From the NCBI GenBank assembly GCA_027704905.1, contig CM051019.1, positions 19,438,875-19,502,874 on the forward strand: a stretch of 64,000 nucleotides of DNA. Reading direction: 5' to 3'. Within the stretch, counting starts at the first letter, position 1, and every line of letters starts with the position of its first letter. The notes beneath the pieces are model-generated. The model saw only the letters and a program-made list of their open reading frames with translations, did not search any database and was not told where the DNA came from. This DNA is from Muraenolepis orangiensis. Its lineage: Eukaryota; Chordata; Actinopteri; Gadiformes; Muraenolepididae. Of this stretch, positions 1 to 27,560 are shown piece after piece. A program made the translations under genes and the position numbers.

Positions 1-46
1 TATTTGAATTGGATCATTTCCCATGATGCATCTGCTCTCTCTGCAG

Positions 47-10054
<10,008 letters not shown>

Positions 10055-10680
10055 TGGACAAAGGTTGCTATTTAACTTTAACGCTGTGATTTTAGACTGA
10101 GGACTTTTCACTACTTTCAGGAAATATTAAATATGGGGAATGGTTGTTTTACGTGTGATTTGTGTCAAGATTTTTCAGCTGTGCTGAATTACTTTTTACT
10201 TAATTTTTACTTAATACAATTTTTGTGAATGTCTGAACTCCCAATATAAAAACCGTTGTACATACATGTGTTGTTAGTTTAAAACCAAAAAAAGATCGGT
10301 TACATTTGTACAATTAGTGCATTTTTTTCATTTGTCTTTTACTATGTAATTATTGAACAACATGTGAACTCCATCTTTAGAAGCCTTGTTGACACTTAAT
10401 AAACATGTGTGTGTAAGTACACAGTGAATAGAGCACAATATCGCCGTCATTTACAAATTGAGACAGGCAGAAGGTCTATATGTATTTTCCTATGTGGCAA
10501 ATTAATACTATATACACAATACTATAGTAATACTAGTTTGCACTACATCTTCTCGGCCAGTTTATAGTTTGTTTATTCTTTAAAAAATATATTCAACGGA
10601 TAACAGAAAGTTAAAAGAGGGGATGAAAACACCGCACTACACTTGATCAACTACAGTGCAATAAGAGAGGTCATACTGGT
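10055..10680 (+). other. ADGRF 3' UTR and downstream spacer
   Basis: AT-rich sequence after the receptor stop codon. An AATAAA at about 10398 lies some 345 bp past the stop and is the likeliest poly(A) signal. No further coding sequence or recognisable repeat was seen up to about 10680. Confidence 0.55.
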
Positions 10681-11335
10681 ACCATACTGCCTCTATTGGG
10701 CTGGGTGGAGGTGGGACCCAAAAGCAGAGTGACAGAAGCCAGGTAGAACAGGTGTTTAATGATCGGCGCACACGCCAATTAACGCCAGCAAAAGGCAAAA
10801 TGTACAGACAGGGCAACATCCAAAAACGTAGTCGAGGCCAGCAGAGGTCGGTGACAGGTGGTCGAGGGTTGAGGCCAGCAGAGGTCGGTGACAGGTGGTC
10901 GAGGGTTGAGGCCAGCAGAGGTCGGTGACAGGTGGTCGAGGGTTGAGGCCAGCAGAGGTCGGTGACAGGTGGTCGAGGGTTGAGGCCAGCAGAGGTCGGT
11001 GACCGGTGGTCGAGGGTTGAGGCAACGGTACAAAAACGCAGAGGCAAAAACAAGGTCGTTATCCAGGCGATGGTCAAACACGGTGAATCAAAAACCAGGA
11101 TACGTGACTTGATACAGGCGTGAGGCTTCCGAGAATCAGAGTGATAATCCAGCAATGAGTAACAAACCAGACAAATAAGGTAAATGAGGTGTGGTTGAGA
11201 ACAGGTGAGTCCGGTGGGACACGGCCCACAGGGAAAACACAGAGTGGCATTCGGAGTCCGGTGACATTGCGGATCCAGGAAGCCAGCGGAAAACCAGGAC
11301 TAGGAGCGGGAAGAGCTGGGTTGGACCGTGACAAT
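10680..11335 (-). mobile_element. Unclassified dispersed repeat (LTR/UTR-like) with internal 35-bp array
   Basis: Read on the minus strand, it runs from ttgtcacggtccaaccc to ctctgcttttgggtcccacc. It has the C/T-rich, tcacggtcc-to-gggtccc layout of a teleost retroelement terminal or untranslated region. A 35-bp unit (core gttgaggccagcagaggtcg) is repeated five times at 10838-11025. No reverse transcriptase or integrase frame is visible, so the class is left open. A library search would name it. Confidence 0.5.
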
Positions 11336-11469
11336 AATTGTATTTAATGTGTATTTAAATATGTTGTATGTCGATTGTCGCCATGTACGGAGCCCCTAAA
11401 GTCCTGAAAGTAATTTATTTCTTATCTTGTGCCCACAAGATAATAAGTTGTGCGAAGCCGAATCCCAAA

Positions 11470-11612
11470 GGTGATGTCCTCCAGCCCAGAGCTATGGGAC
11501 ACTGAGGACTGGGCCACTTGATGGAGAGGAGCTGGAGACGTCCTCCAGCCCAGAGGACTGGGACACTGAGGACTGGGCCACTTGATGGAGAGGAGCTGGA
11601 GACGTCCAGAGG
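11470..11612. repeat. Duplicated unit of about 64 bp
   Basis: Two to three tandem copies of ctgaggactgggccacttga plus ggagaggagctggagacgtcc. It lies in the 11340-12067 stretch of the intergenic interval, which otherwise shows no gene. Confidence 0.7.
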
Positions 11613-12075
11613 ACAACGTGTGTTTCGCAGTTGTGTTCCTTGTGATGAAGATATATTTGATCTTTGTATGACACTTGTGAAGAAACTGAACTTACCGTTC
11701 CCCAGTAAATGCCCTCTGATCTATATTTAGCCTGCGTGCTATACCTTATCATCAGTGTGTCATCAGTAGCAATGAACTAATTTACAAAGTGATCTAGTTT
11801 TTTTTAGAAATACCGTTAAATGCATTAGGCCTATTTGGAAATACAGGACATTTGAAGGGATTTACACAGACGGCTGTGAATGATACAAAGCTATAACTTT
11901 TGTCCAGTTGTATTACATGAAAGACACACTAAACAATCATATGTGTGTAACTGTATCAAGAACAGAGTCTACAGGGTCAATTAAAAATGCTTTAATATGC
12001 TTCAACATTTATTTAAACTTTGAACACCTAACTTGACGCTTTACGATGTTGTCTGCCTGTTCAGTGTGTTATCAA

Positions 12076-13021
12076 CAGTGTTGGGGGTAACGCGTTACAA
12101 AAGTAACGCAATTACAGTAATGTATTACTATTTGCTGTAACGCAGTAATATAACGCATTACTAATACATTTTCGGTAATATTTTACTCGTTACAATCTAA
12201 GTAACGCGCGTTACAACGCATTTTAACCCGTTTAGCTGTTGTTTTTTAAAGAATTCACTAACACCGCGAGACATCCCGACAACAGAAAAAAGCCGGGACT
12301 CGGGAGCAAGCGCGATTTCCTGTTGTTTTTTTTTTCTCTCCTGTTGAGGCTGATGATGACAACAGACACGGCGCAGCCGGACTCTACGTTTGCGCGATGG
12401 ACATTCGCCCATTATTTTCAGTTCCTCAAAGAGAAGGAGAAGAACATCATTGTAAAATGCAACCTGTGTGCGACACCGAGGGAACTCTCGACGTCAAAAA
12501 ATCATATTATCATTATAATCATATTAAAATCATATTATCAAAGTCATATTATAAGGCTATAGGCTATGTTATAGTGGGCTCTAACTCTATTTTGTTTCAT
12601 ATGAATAGGCCAGGACTTTAAATATTTGCAGCATCTCCATCATAACTTACAGACTTTGATCATTTGTCTGCTTATATGATTCTAACTGTCATTGTTACTC
12701 ATTGTATTGTGCCATGAGCCTTTACTGTGCCTATTATATTAAGTTATTAGTAGCTTTAGGGGCCTACACAGTCATTATGTTACATCATCCTCCACTGAAT
12801 GTAAATAATCAGCTATAACAATCTGCAGTTTAGCATTTTTAAATGCTTAGTCATATATTTCTGTGGCTATTTTGTTGAAAGTAACTCAAAAGTAATACAC
12901 AAGTAGTGTAACGCATTACAATTCAGAGATAGTAATATTGTAATGTAACTAATTACTTTCAAATGACAGTAACTAGTAATATATAATGTATTATATTTTG
13001 GATGTAACTTGCCCAACACTG
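12076..13021. mobile_element. hAT-type DNA transposon with perfect 8-bp target duplication
   Basis: 946 bp bounded by terminal inverted repeats cagtgttggg at 12076 and cccaacactg ending at 13021. It is flanked on both sides by the identical 8-bp duplication GTTATCAA (12068-12075 and 13022-13029), the hallmark of hAT integration. The subterminal regions are rich in gtaacgcgttac-like palindromes. Inside, 12350-12510 (plus) encodes a BED-zinc-finger-like stretch: FARWTFAHYFQF, then VKCNLCAT and ELSTSKN. The rest of the transposase is missing, so this is a non-autonomous deletion derivative. Confidence 0.93.
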
Positions 13022-13029
13022 GTTATCAA

Positions 13030-13724
13030 CATATACAGCATGACTTTCACCTAACATAGTTATAGTTGTTTTTTTTGTCCAAAAATAATGCACAAATAAT
13101 GTCATCCACAGCAGGGTCGACTGGCCTCGTGTCATCAAGACTGTCAAATCCCCTGTCATAAGCCCCGCCCCCATGGACACGTCATTTTCCACCCTCTGGT
13201 TGTCAGGGACGTTAGAGCCATTGGTCTACGTAGTACGGCTCAGGGCTTTTATTGTTGAAGAAGTAACGGGACAATTCTGAGCCGGAAGTGTATTTCTACT
13301 TCCGCCTTTAAGGTCGGCTCGGCTGGACGGGACGAGATAAGTAAATAAACGCAACAAACGGTCGTGGTTCATACACGCAGTACCGTTTCATAGTTGTTCA
13401 TAGGCGACAGCGCCGTACTCCCGTGAAGATACTCATAACTACGTGTTAATTATATATATTTATATAAATATGTATAAATATATAAATATATATCTATAAA
13501 TTTAGACATATGCGTATGTCTTAGCGTCACAACTAGATCAGACACATCTCTAGTGGGGTGGGGGGGGGTCGGTTAGGGGGGTGATAGTCACCGGGTTGCG
13601 GGTCGGGGGTCTAAGGCTGTCCGCTTCCAGCGTGGTCGTCATGTAAGCAGCGCTCCTCCCGCCACCACCACCATCACCACCACCACCACCTACTGAGAGA
13701 GACACTTCACACCATCCAGACACT
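13030..13724 (+). promoter_or_regulatory. RMDN3: RMDN3 5' flank and putative promoter
   Basis: Sequence between the hAT element and the RMDN3 start. From about 13130 to 13400 it is relatively GC- and CpG-rich (ttctgagccggaagtg, aaggtcggctcggctggacg). It includes ccggaagtg and acttccgcc, which look like ETS/GABP sites in opposite orientation. An AT-only stretch (13445-13500) and a G-run near 13560 follow. The transcription start is not defined. Confidence 0.45.
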
Positions 13725-20993
<7,269 letters not shown>

Positions 20994-21984
20994 TTGGTCG
21001 ATTTTGGGGCAGTCCGAATAGCAGAACCACTGTGAAGAAGTTATTTAAGGAAACGTGTATTAATTGTGATATTTCTAACCTGGAGTCTTAACACCCTGAT
21101 CTTGAAGTTTTGAACATGACATGACAGACATCCTGTTGGTTTGAAGTGAATTTAGTGTGATGTTACTTTTAAAACCATTATAATACATTCTTAATAGACT
21201 ACAATACTCCTTATTCCAATATTGTATGTTTTTGAAGATTTTGGGGTCCACTAATTGTCGGTCCAACCCCACGACCAAACTATCAAGCGTTTTCCACTCG
21301 ACAAACCGGTCTGGACCGCCCTCGGCCCGTAGGACCGGCACATTAACACTGGAGGTTTGAAGGGTTGAAACCGTTTGTAGGGCATCGTTTGCATTCTTAA
21401 CGATGTTTCTAGATGTGCGACGCCTGCATGGACCCTTGGGTCGTCTCTGGTCTTTCCAAGTCCAGTAGGGTTTTGTTCTGGTTGCCTGTTGAGCTGCTTC
21501 ACTGCACTTCTTGAGTCATGTGGATGTTATTAATTGCACTGTGTGGTCATCATCATCGTCAGCTCCTTGAAATGATTATTGTTCAATTAAAGTTTGAAAA
21601 GGAATTATTCAGCAATCTGGCGTGTCGTGTGTGAATCTTCCGCGTGTGGTCCAGTAGACATTAAAACATTTATTATTATTACACTTCTGTACAGCTGGAT
21701 ACAGATGTTTTCCTGGGATGTATTTTCTTTTAAACTATACAAGTCACGCACATCTGTGACTTTAGTTTCTCACGCAAAACAAATAAACGACCAACTCAAA
21801 CATCACGAAAGAATCGACGTCCCCGCAAAACTAGTATATTCAATTATTACAAAAAGAATATGTCTCCATTTAGTCCTCTGGCTGCGCCCTGGTGCCTCTG
21901 GAGCGCGTCAGGGTTCCTGGGCTACGGATCAGAGCCCTGGCTGTGGTGGTGGGACCTCGCGTGGCACAAACGGTGCCGTCGGTC
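20994..21984. other. Convergent 3' ends of RMDN3 and RAD51
   Basis: No coding sequence. The RMDN3 3' UTR runs rightward to an ATTAAA at 21586, and the RAD51 3' UTR runs leftward to an AATAAA (tttatt on plus, 21669). The predicted poly(A) signals are less than 100 bp apart, so the transcripts may overlap at their ends. Confidence 0.6.
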
Positions 21985-24900
21985 TCAGTCCTTGGCGTCC
22001 CCGACGCCGTCCGGGTTGATGGCGAACATGGCCTCCGACTCCGGGAGGCACGGCGAGTCATAGATCTTACAGATCCTGGTCTCCCCACGGCCCTTCCTCA
22101 GGTACAGCCTGCAAAACACAGCAGCAGCCAATCAGAACCCTCTTCAGGTACAGCCTGCCAATCAGAACCCTTCCTCAGGAGTGTGGTGGAGGTTTACCAA
22201 CAGTATCCGAGTGTGGTGGTTCTTTACCAACAGTATCAGAGTGGGGTGGTTCTAACAGTATCAGAGTGGGGTGGTTCTAACAGTATCAGAGTGGGGTGGT
22301 TCTAACAGTATCAGAGTGGGGTGGTTCTACTAACAGTATCAGAGTGGGGTGGTTCAACACTAACGGTATCAGAGGCGGTTCTCACCGTGTGGTGGAGGCG
22401 TGGGCCATGATGTTTCCTCCAATCGGCTTCTTGGGGTCGGCTGAGAACATGGCCGCCCCGTCCACCTGGGCGACCACCTGGTTGGTGATCGCCACGGCAA
22501 CACCAAACTGGAGTCACAACAGGAAGAGGACAGTGAAGGGACTTAAAGGAGAAACTCCCCTCAGCCCTCTAGAGCAGTGGTCCCCAACCTTTTTTGCGCC
22601 ACGGACCGGTTTCATGCAAGACAATATTTTCGCGGACCGGCCATCAAGGTGTGGGGGGATAACATATGCGTGTTCCTGTTTAACTGGTTATCGTGTTGAC
22701 TGGTGAGATCTGCTTACGTTTTCCGTCTATGGTTGTAACGTTTGCTATTTCCATTGGGTTGACTGTTGCAATCAAACACACCACAAAGGCATAGAATTGC
22801 GACAACAAAAAACAGGGTATTCCGCAGTATGCGCTTTTGCTTTCACACTGGCAAGTAATGCGCATTCGCTACCCAACTAGTGTGCATTGACTAATCCACC
22901 TTGGGGAGGTGGTTTAGATCCCAAAGTAACTAGTTTGGGTGCAAAGCAGTGAAACTACTACGGTTTGGCTTCCCGAGTGTGTGTGAACAGAATCTTTAAT
23001 GCGCATTACTTTCACTTCACACAAAACTTACCAGTCTCCTAATTTAATGCACATTCGCTTCTCTATTACAGGAGTCCCGTATTAAACTAATACTATATAT
23101 ATAATACTATAATTAATACGAGAGTCCTCTGCCTTGATTCTCTCATGCTCAGTGTTGCCAGATGGTCGGTTTTCCATGAGTTGGGCTGGTTCAGAAAAAT
23201 GTATCATTGTAATAACTCACGGCACGCCAAAAAATAAAATGTCTTTCAGACTGATAATCAATAAAAAAAAATGTTTTAGAATATTTTTATAAAATAGTTT
23301 TTTTATTCAATCTTTCTCTGCGGCCTGGTACCAACTGCCCCGGTGACCGGCGGTTGGGGACCACTGCTCTAGAGGACTTCAACTCCAGAGGCTAGAAACC
23401 CAGAGAAGGAACCCGGAAGAGGGATCCTCCTTCCGGGGACGTTAGGAGGGCGCGCTAGCTGGCCGATGCTAACAGTAGGAGGTGCGGGTGTGTGTGGTGT
23501 ACCTCGTCCGCCAGTCTGAGCAGCATGCGGAGGAAGCGTCCCAGGTGGCCCTGTCTGGCCGACAGCTCCCCCCGGCCCGAGTAGTCGGTCCGGTACAGAG
23601 CCGTGGCACTGTCCACGATAAGTAGGGCATACCTGCACACACACAAACAGGACATCCCTATTTGGTCCGGAGAAAACAATCGATTCCCAACAGCCAGTGG
23701 CTGAGCGAGGGGAGCGGAGGCGGGGCTCACCTGGACTCGGCCATCATGGCGGAGGCCTGGTAGAGCAGCTGGGTCTGGTGGTCCGTGTTGAAGGCTCTGG
23801 CGTACGCTACGTTGTCTAGAACATCACTGCCCACCAGGCCATACCTACAGAGAGAGACAGAGACACATTGGTTTGTAGTCATCCCACAATCAAATTGGTC
23901 CCCACTGCTGCTGACCCAGATTGAAAAGCAGTGATTCTATTGGTGTTCGGGACGGTAAGCCCCCCCCCACACACACACGCACGCTCACCTCTCAGCCACA
24001 GCCAGCAGTCGCTCGGGCCTGAAGGTGCCCTCCGTGTCGATGTACATGGCCTTGCCCTCTCCCCCTCCCTGGTCGATGGGCAGCTGGAAACAAAGAGCAG
24101 TGATGGTCAACACACAGACTCACTGGAGTAGGACATCCCATCGTCACAGGGTCCGACAACACTCCCCAACAGGGAGAAACTAAGACCGCGAACACCGCAG
24201 AGGGGGAACAACAACAACAACAAATCGTGAGGATTGAATCCTCTTTATTGGTCACATACATGAAGACATACAGTGAAACGTGTTCTCTGCATTTAACCCA
24301 TCCTAGTATTAGGAGCAGTGGGCAGCTATTCATACAGCGCCCGGGGAGCAGTTAGGGTTAGGGTCTTCCTCAAGGACACCGACAGTTTTTGCTAGGAGGA
24401 GCCGGGGATCGAACCAGCAACCTTCCGGTTGTGAGGCGACCGCTCTACCTCCTGAGCTAGACTGCCGCCCGGAAGAAACCTTGAGAGAACAAACAGGACA
24501 CTGGAAGCGTTTGGTTCTGGTACTACAGGGACTCAGGGAGAGTTTGGTTCTGGTACTAAAGGGAGAGTTTGGTTCTGGTACTACAGGGACTCAGGGAGAG
24601 ATGGTTCTGGTACTACAGGGACTCTGGGAGAGATGGTTCTGGTACTACAGGGACTCAGGGAGAGTTTGGTTCTGGTACTAGAGGGACTCTGGGAGAGATG
24701 GTTCTGGTACTACAGGGACTCTGGGAGAGTTTGGTTCTGGTACTACAGGGACTCTGGGAGAGTTTGGTTCTGGTACTACAGGGACTCTGGGAGAGTTTGG
24801 TTCTGGTACTACAGGGACTCTGGGAGAGTTTGGTTCTGGTACTACAGGGACTCTGGGAGAGTTTGGTTCTGGTACTACAGGGACTCTGGGAGAGTTTGGT

Positions 24901-27279
24901 TCTGGTACTACAGGGACTCTGGGAGAGTTTGGTTCTGGTACTACAGGGACTCTGGGAGAGTTTGGTTCTGGTACTACAGGGACTCTGGGAGAGTTTGGTT
25001 CTGGTACTACAGGGACTCTGGGAGAGTTTGGTTCTGGTACTACAGGGACTCTGGGAGAGTTTGGTTCTGGTACTACAGGGACTCTGGGAGAGTTTGGTTC
25101 TGGTACTACAGGGACTCTGGGAGAGATGGTTCTGGTACTACAGGGACTCTGGGAGAGTTTGGTTCTGGTACTACAGGGACTCTGGGAGAGTTTGGTTCTG
25201 GTACTACAGGGACTCTGGGAGAGATGGTTGAGGTGCTACAGAACTCACCTGACAGGTGACCGCCAGAGTGTGGCACAGCTGGGTCTTCCCTGTCCGGAAC
25301 TCGCCAAACATCTCTGTGATGGAACCCGTCTCAATTCCCCCTACAAGAACAACACGCATACAATCAATCATACAACCCTAGGACACATACAATCGATCCA
25401 TATTTGGTCTGGAGGAAACATACAATCTACCCTTATTTGGTCTGGAGGAAACATACAATCTACCCTTATTTGGTCTGGAGGAAACATACAGTCCACCCTT
25501 ATATGGTCTGGAGGAGCAGAAGCATAGAGTACTAACCCTGTAGCAGCTTATCCAGCTCTTTGGAGCCGGTGGAGATCTGGATGATCTCTGCTCGCCGCTG
25601 GTGGAACTCTGTTGCCGTGGTGAAGCCCATGGGCACTATCTTGGCAGCTTCTGCCTACCAGGAAATGACATCATCACATTGTCTGGGATTAATACAGCAC
25701 CATCTAACCCTACCAGTGTGGTGTCTGGGATTAATACAGCACCATCTAACCCTACCAGTGTGGTGTCTGGGATTAATACAGCACCATCTAACCCTACCAG
25801 TGTGGTGTCTGGGATTAATACAGCACCATCTAACCCTACCAGTGTGGTGTCTGGGTTGAATAGAGCACCATCTAACCCTACCAGTGTGGTGTCTGGGATT
25901 AATACAGTACCATCTAACCCAACCAGTGTGGTGTCTGGGATTAATACAGCACCATCTAACCCTACCAGTGTGGTGTCTGGGATTAATACAGCACCATCTA
26001 ACCCTACCAGTGTGGTGTCTGGGATTAATACAGTACCATCGAACCCTACCAGTGTGGTGTCTGGGATTAATACAGTACCATCTAACCCTACCAGTGTGGT
26101 GTCTGGGATTAATACAGCACCATCTAACCCTACCAGTGTGGTGTCTGGGATTAATACAGTACCATCGAACCCTACCAGTGTGGTGTCTGGGATTAATACA
26201 GCACCATCTAACCCTACCAGTGTGGTGTCTGGGATTAATACAGCACCATCGAACCCTACCAGTGTGGTGTCTGGGATTAATACAGCACCATCGAACCCTA
26301 CCAGTGTGGTGTCTGGGATTAATACAGTACCATCGAACCCTACCAGTGTGGTGTCTGGGATTAATACAGCACCATCTAACCCTACCAGTGTGGTGTCTGG
26401 GATTAATACAGCACCATCTAACCCTACCAGTGTGGTGTCTGGGATTAATACAGTACCATCGAACCCTACCAGTGTGGTGTCTGGGATTAATACAGTACCA
26501 TCTAACCCTACCAGTGTGGTGTCTGGGATTAATACAGCACCATCTAACCCTACCAGTGTGGTGTCTGGGATTAATACAGTACCATCTAACCCTACCAGTG
26601 TGGTGTCTGGGGTGAATAAAGTACTACAAGATACAAGATATGCATAAGCTATTTGCAACAAGTACAATGGAATGATTACTCATCATTCCCTCCCACAGTA
26701 TGAATTTCTAAAACATTTCTAATAAAAAAAACCCGTCTAACCCTACCAGTATTTTTTCAGCCTTGGCTTCGCTGATTCCCTTAATGAGGAGCAGCTCCTT
26801 CTTGGGGGCGTAGGCCACAGACTCGATGGTGTGGAAGCCGGCGTCCTCCAGCTTCTTGATGTCACTGCCGCTGACGCCGCATTGCTGCAACCCAATCAGT
26901 CTTTAGGTCTGTGCCGCATTCATCCATCCATGTCTTCCATTTGTTACATGCATTCAGTCTTTTATACATGCAGTGTTTTTACATCTCAGTTGTTCACATT
27001 TAGTCTTTAATGACATTTTAATGATTCAAGATTGCCATTTTTTTCATTCAGTGATTTAGAAGACGCCTTTAGGCCTTCGGTCAAATGATGTGCGAGGACG
27101 TTATGGGAACCTAAAGACGTTACTAAGAACCAACTGACAGAAGAGGTGAACACATGTCGGTTGTGGAGGTCACCAACCTCGAGTCGACTGATGGGCTGAG
27201 GCCCGAAATTCTCCTCCACCCCGGCCTCCTCCTCCACCTCCACCGCCGCCGCTGCCCGGGCTTCACTCCTCATAGCCAT
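21985..27279 (-). CDS. RAD51: DNA repair recombinase RAD51, complete
   Basis: ATP-dependent strand-exchange protein of homologous recombination. Coding exons in transcript order: 27279-27178, 26884-26747, 25654-25537, 25340-25249, 24083-23989, 23844-23731, 23632-23503, 22507-22386, 22108-21985. Total 1,035 nt, 344 aa; human is 339. The start MAMRSEARAAAAVEVEEE is followed by FGPQPISRLE, the helix-hairpin-helix domain (GFHTIESVAYAPKKELL, GISEAKAEKIL), the Walker A box GEFRTGKT at about 132-139, Walker B ALLIVDSA, loop L2 VDGAAMFSADPKKPIGG and the C-terminus INPDGVGDAKD. The five extra residues are in an Ala/Glu-rich N-terminus. Several positions differ from the vertebrate form I remember (SARQGHLGRF for SARQMHLARF; VAVAITNQ for VAVVITNQ). 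Introns are swollen by minisatellites and a hAT element. The 5' UTR exon was not located. Confidence 0.96.
22109..22172. repeat. Partial duplication of the RAD51 last-exon acceptor
   Basis: The stretch ctcaggtacagcctgc at the exon/intron boundary (22097-22112) recurs at 22143-22158 as cttcaggtacagcctgcc, each followed by the string ccaatcagaaccct. A second acceptor plus about 12 exon-like bases thus lies about 45 bp upstream in the gene's direction. Confidence 0.75.
22198..22378. repeat. 26-27-bp minisatellite at the RAD51 exon 8 donor
   Basis: About seven copies of agtatcagagtggggtggtt plus ctaac. The final diverged unit (ggtatcagaggcggttctcac) contains the exon 8 splice donor itself: on the minus strand gtgagaaccgcctctgatac against gttagaaccaccccactctgatac in the array. 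Confidence 0.85.
22575..23366. mobile_element. hAT (Charlie-like) non-autonomous element, 792 bp, RAD51 intron 7
   Basis: Terminal inverted repeats cagtggtccccaacc at 22575 and ggttggggaccactg ending at 23366, with perfect 8-bp flanking duplications CTCTAGAG at 22567-22574 and 23367-23374. The subterminal stretches gccacggaccggtttcatg and cgcggaccgg are typical of this class. No intact transposase frame was seen. It sits in the RAD51 intron between exons 23503-23632 and 22386-22507. Confidence 0.93.
24226..24474 (-). mobile_element. tRNA-derived SINE, minus orientation
   Basis: Second and better preserved copy of the family at 5330. The minus strand reads a tRNA-like head with A box (tagctcaggaggtagagcgg) and B box (ggttcgatccc), then a body ending ataaagaggattcaatcc. 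It lies in a RAD51 intron. Confidence 0.82.
24505..25245. repeat. 33-bp minisatellite at the RAD51 exon 4 donor
   Basis: About 22 copies of ggttctggtactacagggac plus tctgggagagttt, nearly identical. The last, diverged unit (atggttgaggtgctacagaactcac) contains the donor of the exon at 25249-25340: on the minus strand CAG|gtgagttctgtagcacc, against gagtccctgtagtacc in the array. Unit length is a multiple of three, so two frames stay open; no protein is implied. Confidence 0.93.
25395..25515. repeat. Short 33-bp minisatellite
   Basis: Four copies of atttggtctggaggaaacat plus acaatctaccctt, in the RAD51 intron between exons 25249-25340 and 25537-25654. Confidence 0.85.
25678..26625. repeat. 42-bp minisatellite carrying RAD51 exon 2 donor copies
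   Basis: About 22 copies of gggattaatacagcaccatc plus taaccctaccagtgtggtgtct. On the gene's strand each unit contains ACTG|GTAGGGTTAGA, which is identical to the true donor of exon 26747-26884 including four exon bases. An L2 tail (26640-26712) now separates array and exon. Both strands stay open across the array because 42 is divisible by three. Confidence 0.95.
26640..26712 (-). mobile_element. L2/Rex1-like LINE 3' tail, minus orientation
   Basis: Contains caagtacaatggaatga, attccctcccacagtatgaa and tttctaaaac, the reverse complement of the shared tail. It is inserted between the 42-bp array and the RAD51 exon 2 donor. Confidence 0.75.
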
Positions 27280-27447
27280 GCTGCTCTGAGACACAACCAA
27301 CAAGAGGATGACACACACATCGTGTGGCTACTGGGAGGAGGTGGTACCCATTCAATATCAGCAGACCACCAGTATACAATATGATATATTATATACTCGT
27401 ATATACTTTAATAGTATATATATATACACTCGTATATACTTTAATAG

Positions 27448-27479
<32 letters not shown>

Positions 27480-27522
27480 TATATATATAAATACACATAC
27501 ACATATATATATATATATAAAT

Positions 27523-27560
<38 letters not shown>

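Noticed and set aside
24569..25259. Two overlapping frames of 208-220 codons (WFWYYRDSGRV-type repeat)
   Set aside because: By-product of the intronic 33-bp array next to the RAD51 exon 4 donor.
25601..26667. Open frames of about 345 codons on both strands
   Set aside because: They lie in a RAD51 intron made of a 42-bp tandem repeat whose length is a multiple of three and which lacks stops. There is no protein family resemblance.
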